Shown: piece after piece, positions 1 through 7,309 of the stretch | Layout: each line of letters begins with the position of its first letter | How positions within the stretch are numbered: the stretch's first letter is position 1 | DNA from: CALNYX01 sp942490925 | GTDB taxonomy: Bacteria; Chlamydiota; Chlamydiia; Chlamydiales; JAAKFR01 | Assembly (NCBI GenBank): GCA_942490925.1 | Contig: CALNYX010000063.1 | Span: 1-9,097, forward strand | Reading direction: 5' to 3' | DNA length: 9,097 bases | Position numbers and translations under genes: made by a program | Notes under the pieces: model-generated | Seen by the model: the letters and a program-made list of their open reading frames with translations, nothing else | Told to the model about the DNA's origin: nothing | The model's database searches: none

Positions 1-26
1 CAAAAAGACCAAAAACAGTCACAAGG

Positions 27-66
27 ACCATAATTACCACTCACACACCATAATTACTACTCACGA
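27..66 (+). repeat. Imperfect 20-base tandem repeat in the LTR U3
   Basis: Two adjacent 20-base units begin with ACCATAATTAC (27-46 and 47-66) and differ at three positions. The same pair lies at 5475-5514 in the 3' LTR, and a third copy of the core ACCATAATTA is at 5401-5410. Short tandem repeats in U3 are commonly transcription-factor sites. No factor can be named from the sequence. Confidence 0.6.
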
Positions 67-126
67 ACGATAATCCCGAATCACAAGTCATTCCCCAATG
101 AAAACAAACAAAAAACAAAATTCATC

Positions 127-145
127 TCATTAATCTCGAAATACT
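127..145 (+). promoter_or_regulatory. Putative transcript start and self-priming 5' end
   Basis: TCATT at 127-131 resembles the initiator core described in stramenopiles such as oomycetes, with A129 as the likely +1. It follows an A/C-rich stretch of U3. The 16 bases 129-144 (ATTAATCTCGAAATAC) are the exact reverse complement of 265-280, just past the LTR end; T145 could also pair with A264. If RNA begins at A129, its 5' end would pair end to end with the primer-binding position. The complementarity is seen directly; the start site and its use are inferred. Confidence 0.5.
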
Positions 146-226
146 CTAGGACTCACACTATTACTACGAGTGTTTTTGAGCGTGATATTCCTTTAGACCT
201 CTGACGCTCCCTTAAAGGTTGTAAGA

Positions 227-246
227 AGGATATTTGAAGATATCCT
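227..246 (+). other. Hairpin in U5
   Basis: AGGATAT (227-233) and ATATCCT (240-246) form a perfect 7-base stem with a 6-base loop. The copy at 5675-5694 ends exactly where the 3' LTR stops matching the 5' LTR, so it marks the truncation breakpoint. Confidence 0.7.
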
Positions 247-264
247 CGAGGTACTATTTCAACA

Positions 265-280
265 GTATTTCGAGATTAAT
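265..280 (+). promoter_or_regulatory. Primer-binding position, complementary to the LTR itself
   Basis: The 16 bases directly after the LTR end are perfectly complementary to 129-144. A copia PBS normally lies here and pairs with the initiator tRNA, either its 3' end or an internal half-molecule. I see no match to the common TGGTATCAGAGC or TGGTAGC forms. A primer ending at C144 would pair with G265, and the first base added would copy A264, the last LTR base, which is exactly where minus-strand synthesis should begin. Tf1 of fission yeast uses this geometry with 11 bases. Function is inferred. Confidence 0.6.
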
Positions 281-396
281 CCGGTAATAGAAGTTACTGT
301 ATCAGCCTGACAATCCGATCACCCATCTGTGATCGAAGAAGACGCACAGCGCCACGAGACGAAGCAAGTCATCGTTACCTACGGTTCAGAGACACC
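281..396 (+). other. Leader between LTR and gag, with a hairpin
   Basis: This is a non-coding leader. CGATCAC (316-322) and GTGATCG (329-335) form a perfect 7-base stem with a 6-base loop, a candidate packaging or dimerisation structure by analogy with other LTR elements. The gag start is preceded by GACACC, a reasonable eukaryotic start context. Confidence 0.5.
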
Positions 397-2010
397 ATGA
401 GTGAAGATCCAAGCCGTGGAAGCCGCGGAAATACGCGAAGGGGAGCCCGCAAACCGTCAGCCAAGTCAAGCGGCATGCCCAAGAAAGAAATCAAGAAGTC
501 AGTCAATGACTATAATTATTACCTCGGATCAGCCAAGCAGGCATCCGACTATGAGACGACTACCGAGTTCCTCATCAACTATATTAAGAAGACATTCGAC
601 TACGGAAGCGATATTGGCCGAGCTCTTAAGGAGCTGAAAGAAGTGGATACCGATCCATGGAAGCCTACTTTGAATCAGAGTAGTGACACAGATGCAGCCA
701 TTCAGGCAATCCAAAATAAGCAATTTGAAATGGAATTCAAGGCCGATTATGATGCTTACCGAAAGAGAGTTCTCGCATTGGAGAACAACAAGACGAAAGC
801 GTATGCATTGTTTTGGGAACGATGCGCAAAGGGAATGAAGAATAAGCTTGAATCACGAGTTGATTTTGATAATTTGGAAAATGACCCAATTGAGCTTTTA
901 AAAGCAATCAAGCAGCACGCCCTCAACTATCAAGAGCACCGATATGACATGTCTATCATCTACGATGCCATAACTACGCTATTTGGAACCAAACAGAAGG
1001 AGAATGAAAGTCTCCAGGATTATACGAAACGATTTCGTGTTTCAAGGGATGTACTTGAGTCCCATATGGGAGGACCGATTATCCTCACCAAGGTTATTGA
1101 AGCCATGCCAGGATACGATGAGAGTGTTGTCTCTACTCGAGACAAGTGTCGCAAAGACACATATGAACGATTCCTTGCCTACATGTATTTGAGCAATGCA
1201 GACAAGGCAAAATATGGATCGATTCTCAAGGGTCTCAGTACCCAACAATCTCTCAGCAATGATCAGTATCCAAGAACCGTTATCGATGCAAACAATGTAT
1301 TGAGCAATCATCCTTTCGATAATTTTAAGTCAAGTACTAAGAAGGGAAACAACGATAACAACAAGAATAACCGGGATAAGAATGATAATCCCAATGAGAA
1401 GGAGGACGAACAAGAAGTTCCCATGTCATTTGCCCAGCTCGAAGGAAGATGCTACTGTTGTGGCAAGCCAGGTCACAGATCACCTGATTGTCGAGAGAAA
1501 GACAAGATTCCACGAGAAGAGTGGGCCATCAACAAGGTTGAAGCCAGCCACGTCCAAGCGTCTGAGAACGCAAATATGAATAATAACTCAAGTACTGGAT
1601 CACAAGTACAAGGAAGCGGTAATGCTTCTCAATGGGCCGGAGTCCATTTTGGATTCTATCAAGCCAGTGCAATGCGAACATGCATTCTTTTGGACAATGA
1701 GTCCAGCGCCACGATCTTCTGTAACCCTGATATGGTTACCAACATTCGACAGACCGACAAAGAGCTTACCCTAACAACAAATGCAGGAGTGCTTCAGACG
1801 AATATGAAAGCCGATGTTCCTGGTTGGGGTGAAGTATGGTTTAATCCAACAGCCATGACGAATATTTTCAGTTATGCTCAAATGGTCGATCGCCACCCTG
1901 TCACGTATGACAGCACCAAAGAAGATGCGTTTATTGTGCATTTACCGCACAAACAAGTCAAGTTTACACGAGAAAATGGACTATATGTCTATAGGCCACC
2001 GTATACGTGA
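397..2010 (+). CDS. gag: Gag polyprotein with C-terminal retropepsin-like protease
   Basis: This 537-residue frame encodes the nucleocapsid/capsid precursor that forms the virus-like particle and packages the element RNA, plus a protease segment. The first roughly 40 residues are basic. Residues 40-310 are the capsid-like region, ending in an Asn/Lys/Asp-rich linker. A CCHC knuckle lies at 352-365 (C352, C355, H360, C365; CYCCGKPGHRSPDC). The protease-like part begins about 420, with D433-N-E-S-S in place of the usual DSG/DTG; I recall DNQST at this site in diatom copia elements. The frame ends in a segment (NGLYVY) that normally leads into the integrase region. The ATG at 397 is in good context. 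The stop at 2008-2010 overlaps the pol frame, so Pol needs a -1 shift or separate initiation. Confidence 0.9.
   Translation: MSEDPSRGSRGNTRRGARKPSAKSSGMPKKEIKKSVNDYNYYLGSAKQASDYETTTEFLINYIKKTFDYGSDIGRALKELKEVDTDPWKPTLNQSSDTDAAIQAIQNKQFEMEFKADYDAYRKRVLALENNKTKAYALFWERCAKGMKNKLESRVDFDNLENDPIELLKAIKQHALNYQEHRYDMSIIYDAITTLFGTKQKENESLQDYTKRFRVSRDVLESHMGGPIILTKVIEAMPGYDESVVSTRDKCRKDTYERFLAYMYLSNADKAKYGSILKGLSTQQSLSNDQYPRTVIDANNVLSNHPFDNFKSSTKKGNNDNNKNNRDKNDNPNEKEDEQEVPMSFAQLEGRCYCCGKPGHRSPDCREKDKIPREEWAINKVEASHVQASENANMNNNSSTGSQVQGSGNASQWAGVHFGFYQASAMRTCILLDNESSATIFCNPDMVTNIRQTDKELTLTTNAGVLQTNMKADVPGWGEVWFNPTAMTNIFSYAQMVDRHPVTYDSTKEDAFIVHLPHKQVKFTRENGLYVYRPPYT
1995..2010 (+). other. 16-base overlap where the reading frame must move -1
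   Basis: The pol frame is closed by TAG at 1992-1994, and the gag frame ends at TGA 2008-2010, so any ribosomal shift must occur within these 16 bases. The codons here are CCA, CCG, TAT, ACG, TGA. None forms an X-XXY-YYZ slippery heptamer, and I see no strong downstream stem. The join falls between protease and integrase, not between Gag and protease where many retroelements shift. It could be a programmed but unusual site, a recent mutation, or a sequencing error. Confidence 0.55.
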
Positions 2011-5000
2011 AGCAACCTGTGATAACCAAGGTTGCGTATGACAACAAGTTGCAGCGTGCCAAGTTGCAACCTACGACAGTTGACAACCAAGCTCAATTCC
2101 TTGAGACAGTCGATGAAAACAAGAAGTTTTACACCAAACGTCAATTCGAGCGAGCCAAACGAGCCCGCGAACTACTTTATTCTCTTGGATATCCGTCCAT
2201 CAATGACATGAAGGCAATCATTCGGATGAATGCTATCAAGAATAATCCTGTTACTACAGAAGATGTCGATATTGCAGAAAAGATCTTTGGACCAGATGTC
2301 GCTACCTTGAAAGGAAAGACGACTCGCCGTGCACCAATCCCCGTCATTGAAGACCGTATTGAAATCCCAAGAGAGTTGATCACCGCCCAATATTCTGTCA
2401 CCCTATGCCTCGATGGCATGAAAGTCAATGATATTTCATTCTTGACTACGATTTCCAAGAATCTGATGTATCGAACTGCGCGATACGTCCAACGTCCCCT
2501 CACAAGCGTCTACCGCAAATGTTTGCAACAAGTGCTCCGAATCTACACCCTAGGAGGATTACGAGTTACTACAATTCGTTGTGACAATGAATTTCGCCCC
2601 CTAATGGACCCTTTAGCTCTCGAATTTGGAATTCAAGTGAATTATGCAAGTCCGCAAGAGCATGTCCCGGAAGCCGAGCGCAACAACCGAGTTATTAAGG
2701 AACGAATCCGTGCGACTTACCACCGCCTACCGTATGATCGTCTGCCTCGCATCATGGTCAAGGTTCTCGTCGATGATTCTGCCAAGAAGTTGAATTTCTT
2801 CCCTGCCAAGAATGGAATCTCTCAGTATTACAGTCCTCGTATGATTTTGCATCAGCGAAATCTCGACTACGACAAGCATTGTCAGTATGCTTTTGGAACT
2901 TACGTCCAAGCCCACGATGAGCCCGATCCATCTAATACCAACGCCCCTCGCACCCTGGATTGCATTTATCTTCGATACAATGACAATGAGCAAGGAGGCC
3001 ATGATCTATTGCATTTGCAAACGAACCGTATGATCACACGCCGTCGCGTCACACCTATCCCCATTACTCCAGCGATTATCAAGATGGTACACCGCATTGC
3101 CGAGCAAGATGGTATGCCAAAAGGTTTGAAGATAACCAACCGCACCGGACAAGTCCTCTACGACAGTACTTGGATTGCAGGAGTGGATTATGATGAAGAT
3201 GAATTTGAAGACGAAGATTATCATCCCTCCAGTGACGAAGACGAAGACAGTGATGACAGCGATGATGATGATGACGATGAAGATATGTATGACGAAATGG
3301 ATCCAGATGCAATCGCAGCCCTAAATGACCCCACTACTTTACAAGATGATGAAGATAGTGAAGACTCTGATGAAGAAGAGCAGCCGCAGGTCGAAGAACC
3401 TGACGAAGAAGAGGAATCTGAAGAAGAATCCGAAGAGGAACAAGATCCCAATCCAACCACTGCCGAAGAGCAAACCATCCCAGAGAATGCCCAGATGACT
3501 AGATCTGGAAGAATCTCTAAGCCACGACAAGTTCTCAACTTGTATCAGTCACATCTACAGGCTGAAGCCCATCAAGAAGTGCCTTACTCCCTCGAGACCG
3601 CCCGTGTAATTGCCATCACCATGTGCCACCTCAGTACCAAGATCGAAAACCTCAACGATCAACAAGCCTTTCAATTTATCCAGACTTACAGTCTAAAGAG
3701 TGGATTAAAGAAGTTTGGAGAGCGTGGCGAGACAGCAGCAACAAGCGAAATGCGCCAGCTCCACGAGCGAGCTGTATTTGAACCTATCCGAGTCGACGAT
3801 ATGACTCAACTCGAGAGGAAAAGAGCCATGGAAAGTTTGATATTCCTTGTTGAAAAGCGCGATGGAAGAGTTAAAGCAAGGACCTGTGCCAATGGTAGTA
3901 CTCAACGTGCCTATATGGAGCGCGACGATGCCGCAAGCCCTACAGCAATGACAGAATCGATTTTAATCACCGCCACAATCGATGCCAAGCAGAAGCGTGA
4001 TGTTATGACTGCTGATATTCCAAATGCTTTTGTTCAAACAGATGTTGACGAGAAGAATCAAGTCAAGGGAGAGCGTATCATTATGAAGATTCGAGGACCT
4101 CTCGTGGATATGTTACTCGAAATTGCACCCGAAGTTTATGAAGGATATTCTACCTACGAAGGCAAGACCAAGGTCTTGTACGTCAAGATGCTAAAAGCAA
4201 TTTATGGCATGTTGCAATCATCCTTGTTATATTACAAGAAGTTTCGCAAAGACATTGAGTCTATTGGATTTGAAGTGAATCCGTACGATCCCTGTGTTGC
4301 CAACCGCATTGTCAATGGCAAGCAGCACACTGTCTCCTGGCATGTCGACGATTTGAAATCCAGTCACGTCGACAATAAAGTGAATGATCAGTTCTTACAA
4401 TGGCTTGAAAAGACATATGCATCCGATGATATTGGACATGTCAAAGCCGTCCGTGGCAACCGTCATGACTATCTCGCAATGATTCTCGATTTTTCAATTC
4501 CAGGAATACTCCAAGTTGACATGACCCCTTACGTCAAGTCCATGATTGAAGAGTTTCCAGATAAGCTCAGTGGTAAAACCAAAACACCCTGGAATGAGAA
4601 TCTATTCAAGGTTGATCCTAATTCAAAGCATCTCGAAACCGAACAAGCCAAAGTGTTCCACACGTTTGTGATGAAAGGAATGTTCCTCTGCAAGCGTGGA
4701 CGCCAAGATATTCAGCCAGCCATTGCCTTTATGGCAACAAGAGTTACTGAACCCAATGAAGGAGATTGGAAGAAGCTTGTGAAGATGATGAACTATCTTA
4801 AAGCTACAAAAGATGATGTCCCATGCATGAGTGCCGATGATACCGGTACAATCCAGTGGCATGTCGATGCCGCATTCGCCATCCACAAGGACATGAAAAG
4901 TCACACTGGAGCCACTATGACTCTTGGCTCTGGTACTATCTGCTCCATCTCTACGAAACAGAAAGTCAACACTCGAAGTTCCACCGAAGCGGAATTGGTA

Positions 5001-5333
5001 GGATTTGACGATGTCGTATCAAAGATTCTTTGGTCAAAACTTTTTATTGAAGCCCAAGGTTTTGAAGTTAAAGCCAACATTGTCTATCGAGACAATACCA
5101 GCTCTATGCGATTGGAGGAGAATGGTAAAGCAAGCTCCGGAAAGCGTACACGTCACTTCCATATCAAGTTCTTCTATATTACCGACTTGATTAACAGGAA
5201 CAAAATCCAAATCAAATACTGTCCAACTGAGGATATGATTGCAGACTACATGACAAAACCTCTCGTTGGTGTCAAGTTCGAACATTTTCGCAAACTCATT
5301 ATGAACCTATCTAACACAGCAATCACTTCCTAA
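2007..5333 (+). CDS. pol: Pol polyprotein: integrase, reverse transcriptase, RNase H
   Basis: This frame of about 1108 residues carries the enzymes that copy the element RNA and insert the DNA. The integrase catalytic triad is probably D136 (CLDGMK), D193 (CDNEFR) and E224 (EAERNNR). The first 133 residues contain no His or Cys, so the usual HHCC zinc domain is absent. Residues about 394-482 form a very acidic Asp/Glu tract. RT follows, with DIPNAF at 670 and the catalytic pair in HVDDLK (D781, D782). RNase H has WHVDAAFA (D954), STEAEL (E994/E996), RDN (D1029) and IADYMTKP (D1080). Coding is intact to TAA at 5331-5333. The frame has no ATG near its 5' end: 2007 is GTG and the first Met is in NDMKAI at about residue 68, so expression as a Gag-Pol fusion is likely. 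Confidence 0.93.
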   Translation: MKQPVITKVAYDNKLQRAKLQPTTVDNQAQFLETVDENKKFYTKRQFERAKRARELLYSLGYPSINDMKAIIRMNAIKNNPVTTEDVDIAEKIFGPDVATLKGKTTRRAPIPVIEDRIEIPRELITAQYSVTLCLDGMKVNDISFLTTISKNLMYRTARYVQRPLTSVYRKCLQQVLRIYTLGGLRVTTIRCDNEFRPLMDPLALEFGIQVNYASPQEHVPEAERNNRVIKERIRATYHRLPYDRLPRIMVKVLVDDSAKKLNFFPAKNGISQYYSPRMILHQRNLDYDKHCQYAFGTYVQAHDEPDPSNTNAPRTLDCIYLRYNDNEQGGHDLLHLQTNRMITRRRVTPIPITPAIIKMVHRIAEQDGMPKGLKITNRTGQVLYDSTWIAGVDYDEDEFEDEDYHPSSDEDEDSDDSDDDDDDEDMYDEMDPDAIAALNDPTTLQDDEDSEDSDEEEQPQVEEPDEEEESEEESEEEQDPNPTTAEEQTIPENAQMTRSGRISKPRQVLNLYQSHLQAEAHQEVPYSLETARVIAITMCHLSTKIENLNDQQAFQFIQTYSLKSGLKKFGERGETAATSEMRQLHERAVFEPIRVDDMTQLERKRAMESLIFLVEKRDGRVKARTCANGSTQRAYMERDDAASPTAMTESILITATIDAKQKRDVMTADIPNAFVQTDVDEKNQVKGERIIMKIRGPLVDMLLEIAPEVYEGYSTYEGKTKVLYVKMLKAIYGMLQSSLLYYKKFRKDIESIGFEVNPYDPCVANRIVNGKQHTVSWHVDDLKSSHVDNKVNDQFLQWLEKTYASDDIGHVKAVRGNRHDYLAMILDFSIPGILQVDMTPYVKSMIEEFPDKLSGKTKTPWNENLFKVDPNSKHLETEQAKVFHTFVMKGMFLCKRGRQDIQPAIAFMATRVTEPNEGDWKKLVKMMNYLKATKDDVPCMSADDTGTIQWHVDAAFAIHKDMKSHTGATMTLGSGTICSISTKQKVNTRSSTEAELVGFDDVVSKILWSKLFIEAQGFEVKANIVYRDNTSSMRLEENGKASSGKRTRHFHIKFFYITDLINRNKIQIKYCPTEDMIADYMTKPLVGVKFEHFRKLIMNLSNTAITS
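3187..3450 (+). other. Acidic linker between integrase and RT
   Basis: About 90 residues of Pol are dominated by Asp and Glu, with runs such as DDSDDDDDDED, encoded by GAT/GAC/GAA repeats. It separates the integrase C-terminal domain from RT. In yeast Ty elements this segment carries targeting or nuclear-localisation functions, but nothing here proves a role. The minus-strand frames over it are low-complexity serine shadows. Confidence 0.75.
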
Positions 5334-5341
5334 GATTGGCC

Positions 5342-5351
5342 AGCAGGAGTG
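5342..5351 (+). other. Polypurine tract candidate for plus-strand priming
   Basis: AGCAGGAGTG lies immediately before the LTR start TGTTGGG at 5352. It is only moderately purine-rich, but the position is right, and copia elements often have a GGAG-rich tract ending at TGTTGG. Confidence 0.6.
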
Positions 5352-5694
5352 TGTTGGGCAATATATGTTATCACGAATTTTATCACGAACAAGAATCATT
5401 ACCATAATTATCGATCAGAAAAGCAAATTTTCTTTTCTGACATCATGACAAAAAGACCAAAAACAGTCACAAGGACCATAATTACCACTCACACACCATA
5501 ATTACTACTCACGAACGATAATCCCGAATCACAAGTCATTCCCCAATGAAAACAAACAAAAAACAAAATTCATCTCATTAATCTCGAAATACTCTAGGAC
5601 TCACACTATTACTACGAGTGTTTTTGAGCGTGATATTCCTTTAGACCTCTGACGCTCCCTTAAAGGTTGTAAGAAGGATATTTGAAGATATCCT
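5352..5694 (+). repeat. 3' LTR, truncated by 18 bases at its 3' end
   Basis: It starts TGTTGGGCAATATATG, a typical copia LTR start. Positions 5449-5694 equal 1-246. It should continue with the 18 bases of 247-264 and end CAACA, but at 5695 it switches to unrelated sequence. The U3 has a direct repeat TTATCACGAA (5368-5377 and 5380-5389), a 9-base perfect inverted repeat (5415-5423 with 5432-5440) and a CRE-like TGACATCA at 5438-5445. The fold-back segment recurs at 5577-5592. Confidence 0.88.
5415..5440 (+). promoter_or_regulatory. Inverted repeat and CRE-like motif in U3
   Basis: TCAGAAAAG and CTTTTCTGA form a perfect 9-base stem around an 8-base A/T-rich loop. The right arm runs into TGACATCA (5438-5445), one base from the bZIP target TGACGTCA. 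bZIP control through such sites is known for CO2/cAMP-responsive diatom genes; its use here is only a suggestion. Confidence 0.35.
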
Positions 5695-6313
5695 TACATG
5701 CTTTGGGTGCAATATCCGGGGGGGGCATTGATACTGTGACTGCAATTTTTAAAGCCAATGGTCTTCCCATCCTTGTCGAGTTGCTCCATCAAGAGGTTCC
5801 TCATGACCCGGTTGAACGTACAATTCCCCTGCATGCAATGCTGATTAAGATCCTTCTTAACTACATCAATTGCAGGGTCATACCATTGGTTCTTCATGGA
5901 TGGAGCGGTTTTCAAACTCTGTGCGTCATTCATACTTCTGGATGCTCCATTTTGTTGAATCTTGCATTAGAAATGGACGATGGAACAATGGTCGTCATCA
6001 TTGATGGAAGCAAAACCTTTTATCGGGAGGTCCAAAGCACACTTTGTGGACTACAGAGGATTCAAGAGTGGGCAGAGGTGCTCCTTGAGATTATCGAAAA
6101 TGTCAAGGACCCTGACCGATGCCATCAATGTTACATGACATCCGATGAATTGATGGAATGTGGTCGATGTTGAAGAGTGCTCCACTGCTGTAAGCAATGC
6201 AAAAAGCCGACTATAAGTTGCACACGAAGCTTTGTAAGCAGATAGCTGTTGGAACTAATAGGGAGGCCATGCTGATGTTGTACGAGGTACAACTGGTAAA
6301 AGCTCGAATATGA
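5695..6313 (+). pseudogene. Broken MYND-type zinc-finger protein gene, 5' end lost at the LTR junction
   Basis: The frame opens directly at the LTR junction (LHALGAISGGG) and contains helical, Leu-rich sequence that may be armadillo-like. A MYND finger follows: CHQC, then CGRC at about 6159-6170, then RVLHCCKQC, then QKADYKLHTKLC. The ligands C-x2-C, C-x2-C, C-x3-C, H-x3-C fit the MYND pattern, a protein-interaction zinc finger common in eukaryotes. Two lesions break it. TGA at 6171-6173 falls right after CGRC and could be a C-to-T change in CGA. A base, most simply one C, is missing after 6200, because QKADYKLHTKLC continues in another frame to TGA 6311-6313. No start codon is visible, so the N-terminus lies beyond the retrotransposon or is absent. 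The overlapping minus-strand frame 5694-5933 is judged a shadow. Confidence 0.65.
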
Positions 6314-7200
6314 CTGATGCCGCACGTCAGCCAACAGTAAACGGTAAATGGTAAAATGACAACAATGAAAGGACGCTGGCCTGCAGAAACGAACGAAGTG
6401 AGCAAGTACTGAAGCAGGTCTGCGTGGTTGGCCGAGGTTGTTCCAGGTGGGTCATGAGCCTGATGTTCAGCCCAAAGAAGACGAAAATGAAACGGAAGAA
6501 CTCATGGAACAACCCGAGGGGACTCAGGAGCATGGCATATAGCTATAAGAATGTATTGTTTTGAATTGGGATACCTGTCGCTACGCGAATTTAGGTTTTT
6601 TGTTTGTAGAATTTATGTATGGATTGTTGAATAGATGTAGCTAGCTAACAATTACAATATAGATGGTCAAACAGTTGTATTTAACGAATGGTTTATTTCC
6701 AACTTTGAATTTCTTTTGCTTGATCATTAAAGAATTGTTGTTATGGTTTTACTCATGCATCCATTAAAATAGGTCAATCAGCAATTTTTAATTGATGGTC
6801 TGTTTTGAGACACTGACTTGCTTGCTTGCTTGTTAATGTTTTGGTACATAAAGTAATGTTCCATTAATATAGGCCAACCGGTGATTTTTAATGCTGGATG
6901 ATATGTTTTAAAACATGAATATATCTAATATTTATAGAACCAATGAAATGATTCATACTATCCTTCTTCTGTTGCCTTGTAATCATCCATCTGATTTAAA
7001 CCATCATACAGTAAAAATATCCAAACCATACAATTCACCAGATCCCATCATCATTTTGACACAACACAAAATCAAATAAGAATGAACAACAATCAGATCA
7101 AAATCACATCAATACTGGAAGAAATAAAACAATTTCAACAGTCATCCGTTAAAAATTGCCAAACAGCGGAATTTACCGGATCCAAACAATTTGACACCTA
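6314..7200. other. Non-coding AT-rich stretch, possibly with a decayed C-terminal tail
   Basis: No convincing gene is present. In the first pseudogene frame, 6402-6542 reads through to TAG with an acidic, protein-like end (PKEDENETEELMEQ). This may be a further out-of-frame remnant of the MYND gene or an exon. From about 6550 the DNA is AT-rich with no long frames on either strand, and looks like eukaryotic intergenic sequence. Confidence 0.4.
6761..6893 (+). repeat. Diverged direct repeat, 100-base period, with a CTTG microsatellite
   Basis: A 33-base segment at 6761-6793 (from CCATTAAAATAGG) recurs at 6861-6893 (from CCATTAATATAGG) with about six differences. Between them, 6817-6832 is CTTG repeated four times. 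The origin is unknown. Confidence 0.55.
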
Positions 7201-7205
7201 ACACA

Positions 7206-7308
7206 TCAGTTTATCACACCTTATAAATATAATCCAACATCGACACAATCGACACATCTCTTTCAGTTTATCAGACTATAAACAGACATCAGTGTCATAT
7301 ACATCTTC
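7206..7308 (+). promoter_or_regulatory. Possible eukaryotic promoter with TATA-like box
   Basis: TATAAATATA occurs at about 7222-7231, followed by CA-rich DNA and an ATG at 7309. TCAGTTTATCA occurs twice (7206-7216 and 7263-7273), flanking the TATA-like box. The protein after 7309 resembles nothing I know and soon enters the palindrome-rich stretch, so the gene, if any, is lost or spliced. Confidence 0.2.
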
Positions 7309-7309
7309 A

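Larger units (their letters stand above)
1..264 (+). repeat. 5' LTR, missing its first 97 bases
   Basis: Positions 1-246 match 5449-5694 base for base. The end at 264 is inferred because TTTCAACA mirrors the TGTTG start of the 3' LTR at 5352, giving a 5-base terminal inverted repeat, and because the fold-back complementarity begins at 265. U3 would run to about 128 here, with R and U5 following. The window cuts off the 5' end. Confidence 0.85.
1..5694 (+). mobile_element. Ty1/copia LTR retrotransposon, diatom CoDi-like, nearly complete
   Basis: The parts occur in order: LTR, leader, Gag with a CCHC knuckle, protease, integrase, reverse transcriptase, RNase H, purine tract, LTR. Integrase lying before RT defines the copia (Pseudoviridae) order. 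Positions 1-246 and 5449-5694 read as identical, which points to recent insertion. The full LTR is inferred to be 361 bases, starting TGTTG (5352) and ending CAACA (264), the usual copia-style inverted termini. The window begins inside the 5' LTR, so its first 97 bases and the 5' target site are not visible. The 3' LTR lacks its final 18 bases. The assignment to a diatom lineage rests on remembered similarity of the integrase region and the DNxS protease motif, not on a search. Confidence 0.93.

Noticed and set aside
299..307. GTATCAGCC, resembling the plant copia PBS TGGTATCAGAGC
   Set aside because: It lies 35 bases past the inferred LTR end, matches only about seven bases, and no CA-ending LTR precedes it.
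3221..3538. Serine-rich minus-strand frames opposite pol
   Set aside because: They are low-complexity shadows of the Asp/Glu codon tract.
5694..5933. Minus-strand frame of 79 codons with plausible composition
   Set aside because: It is in exact codon register opposite the MYND frame, stops within it, and the plus strand carries recognisable zinc-finger ligands.
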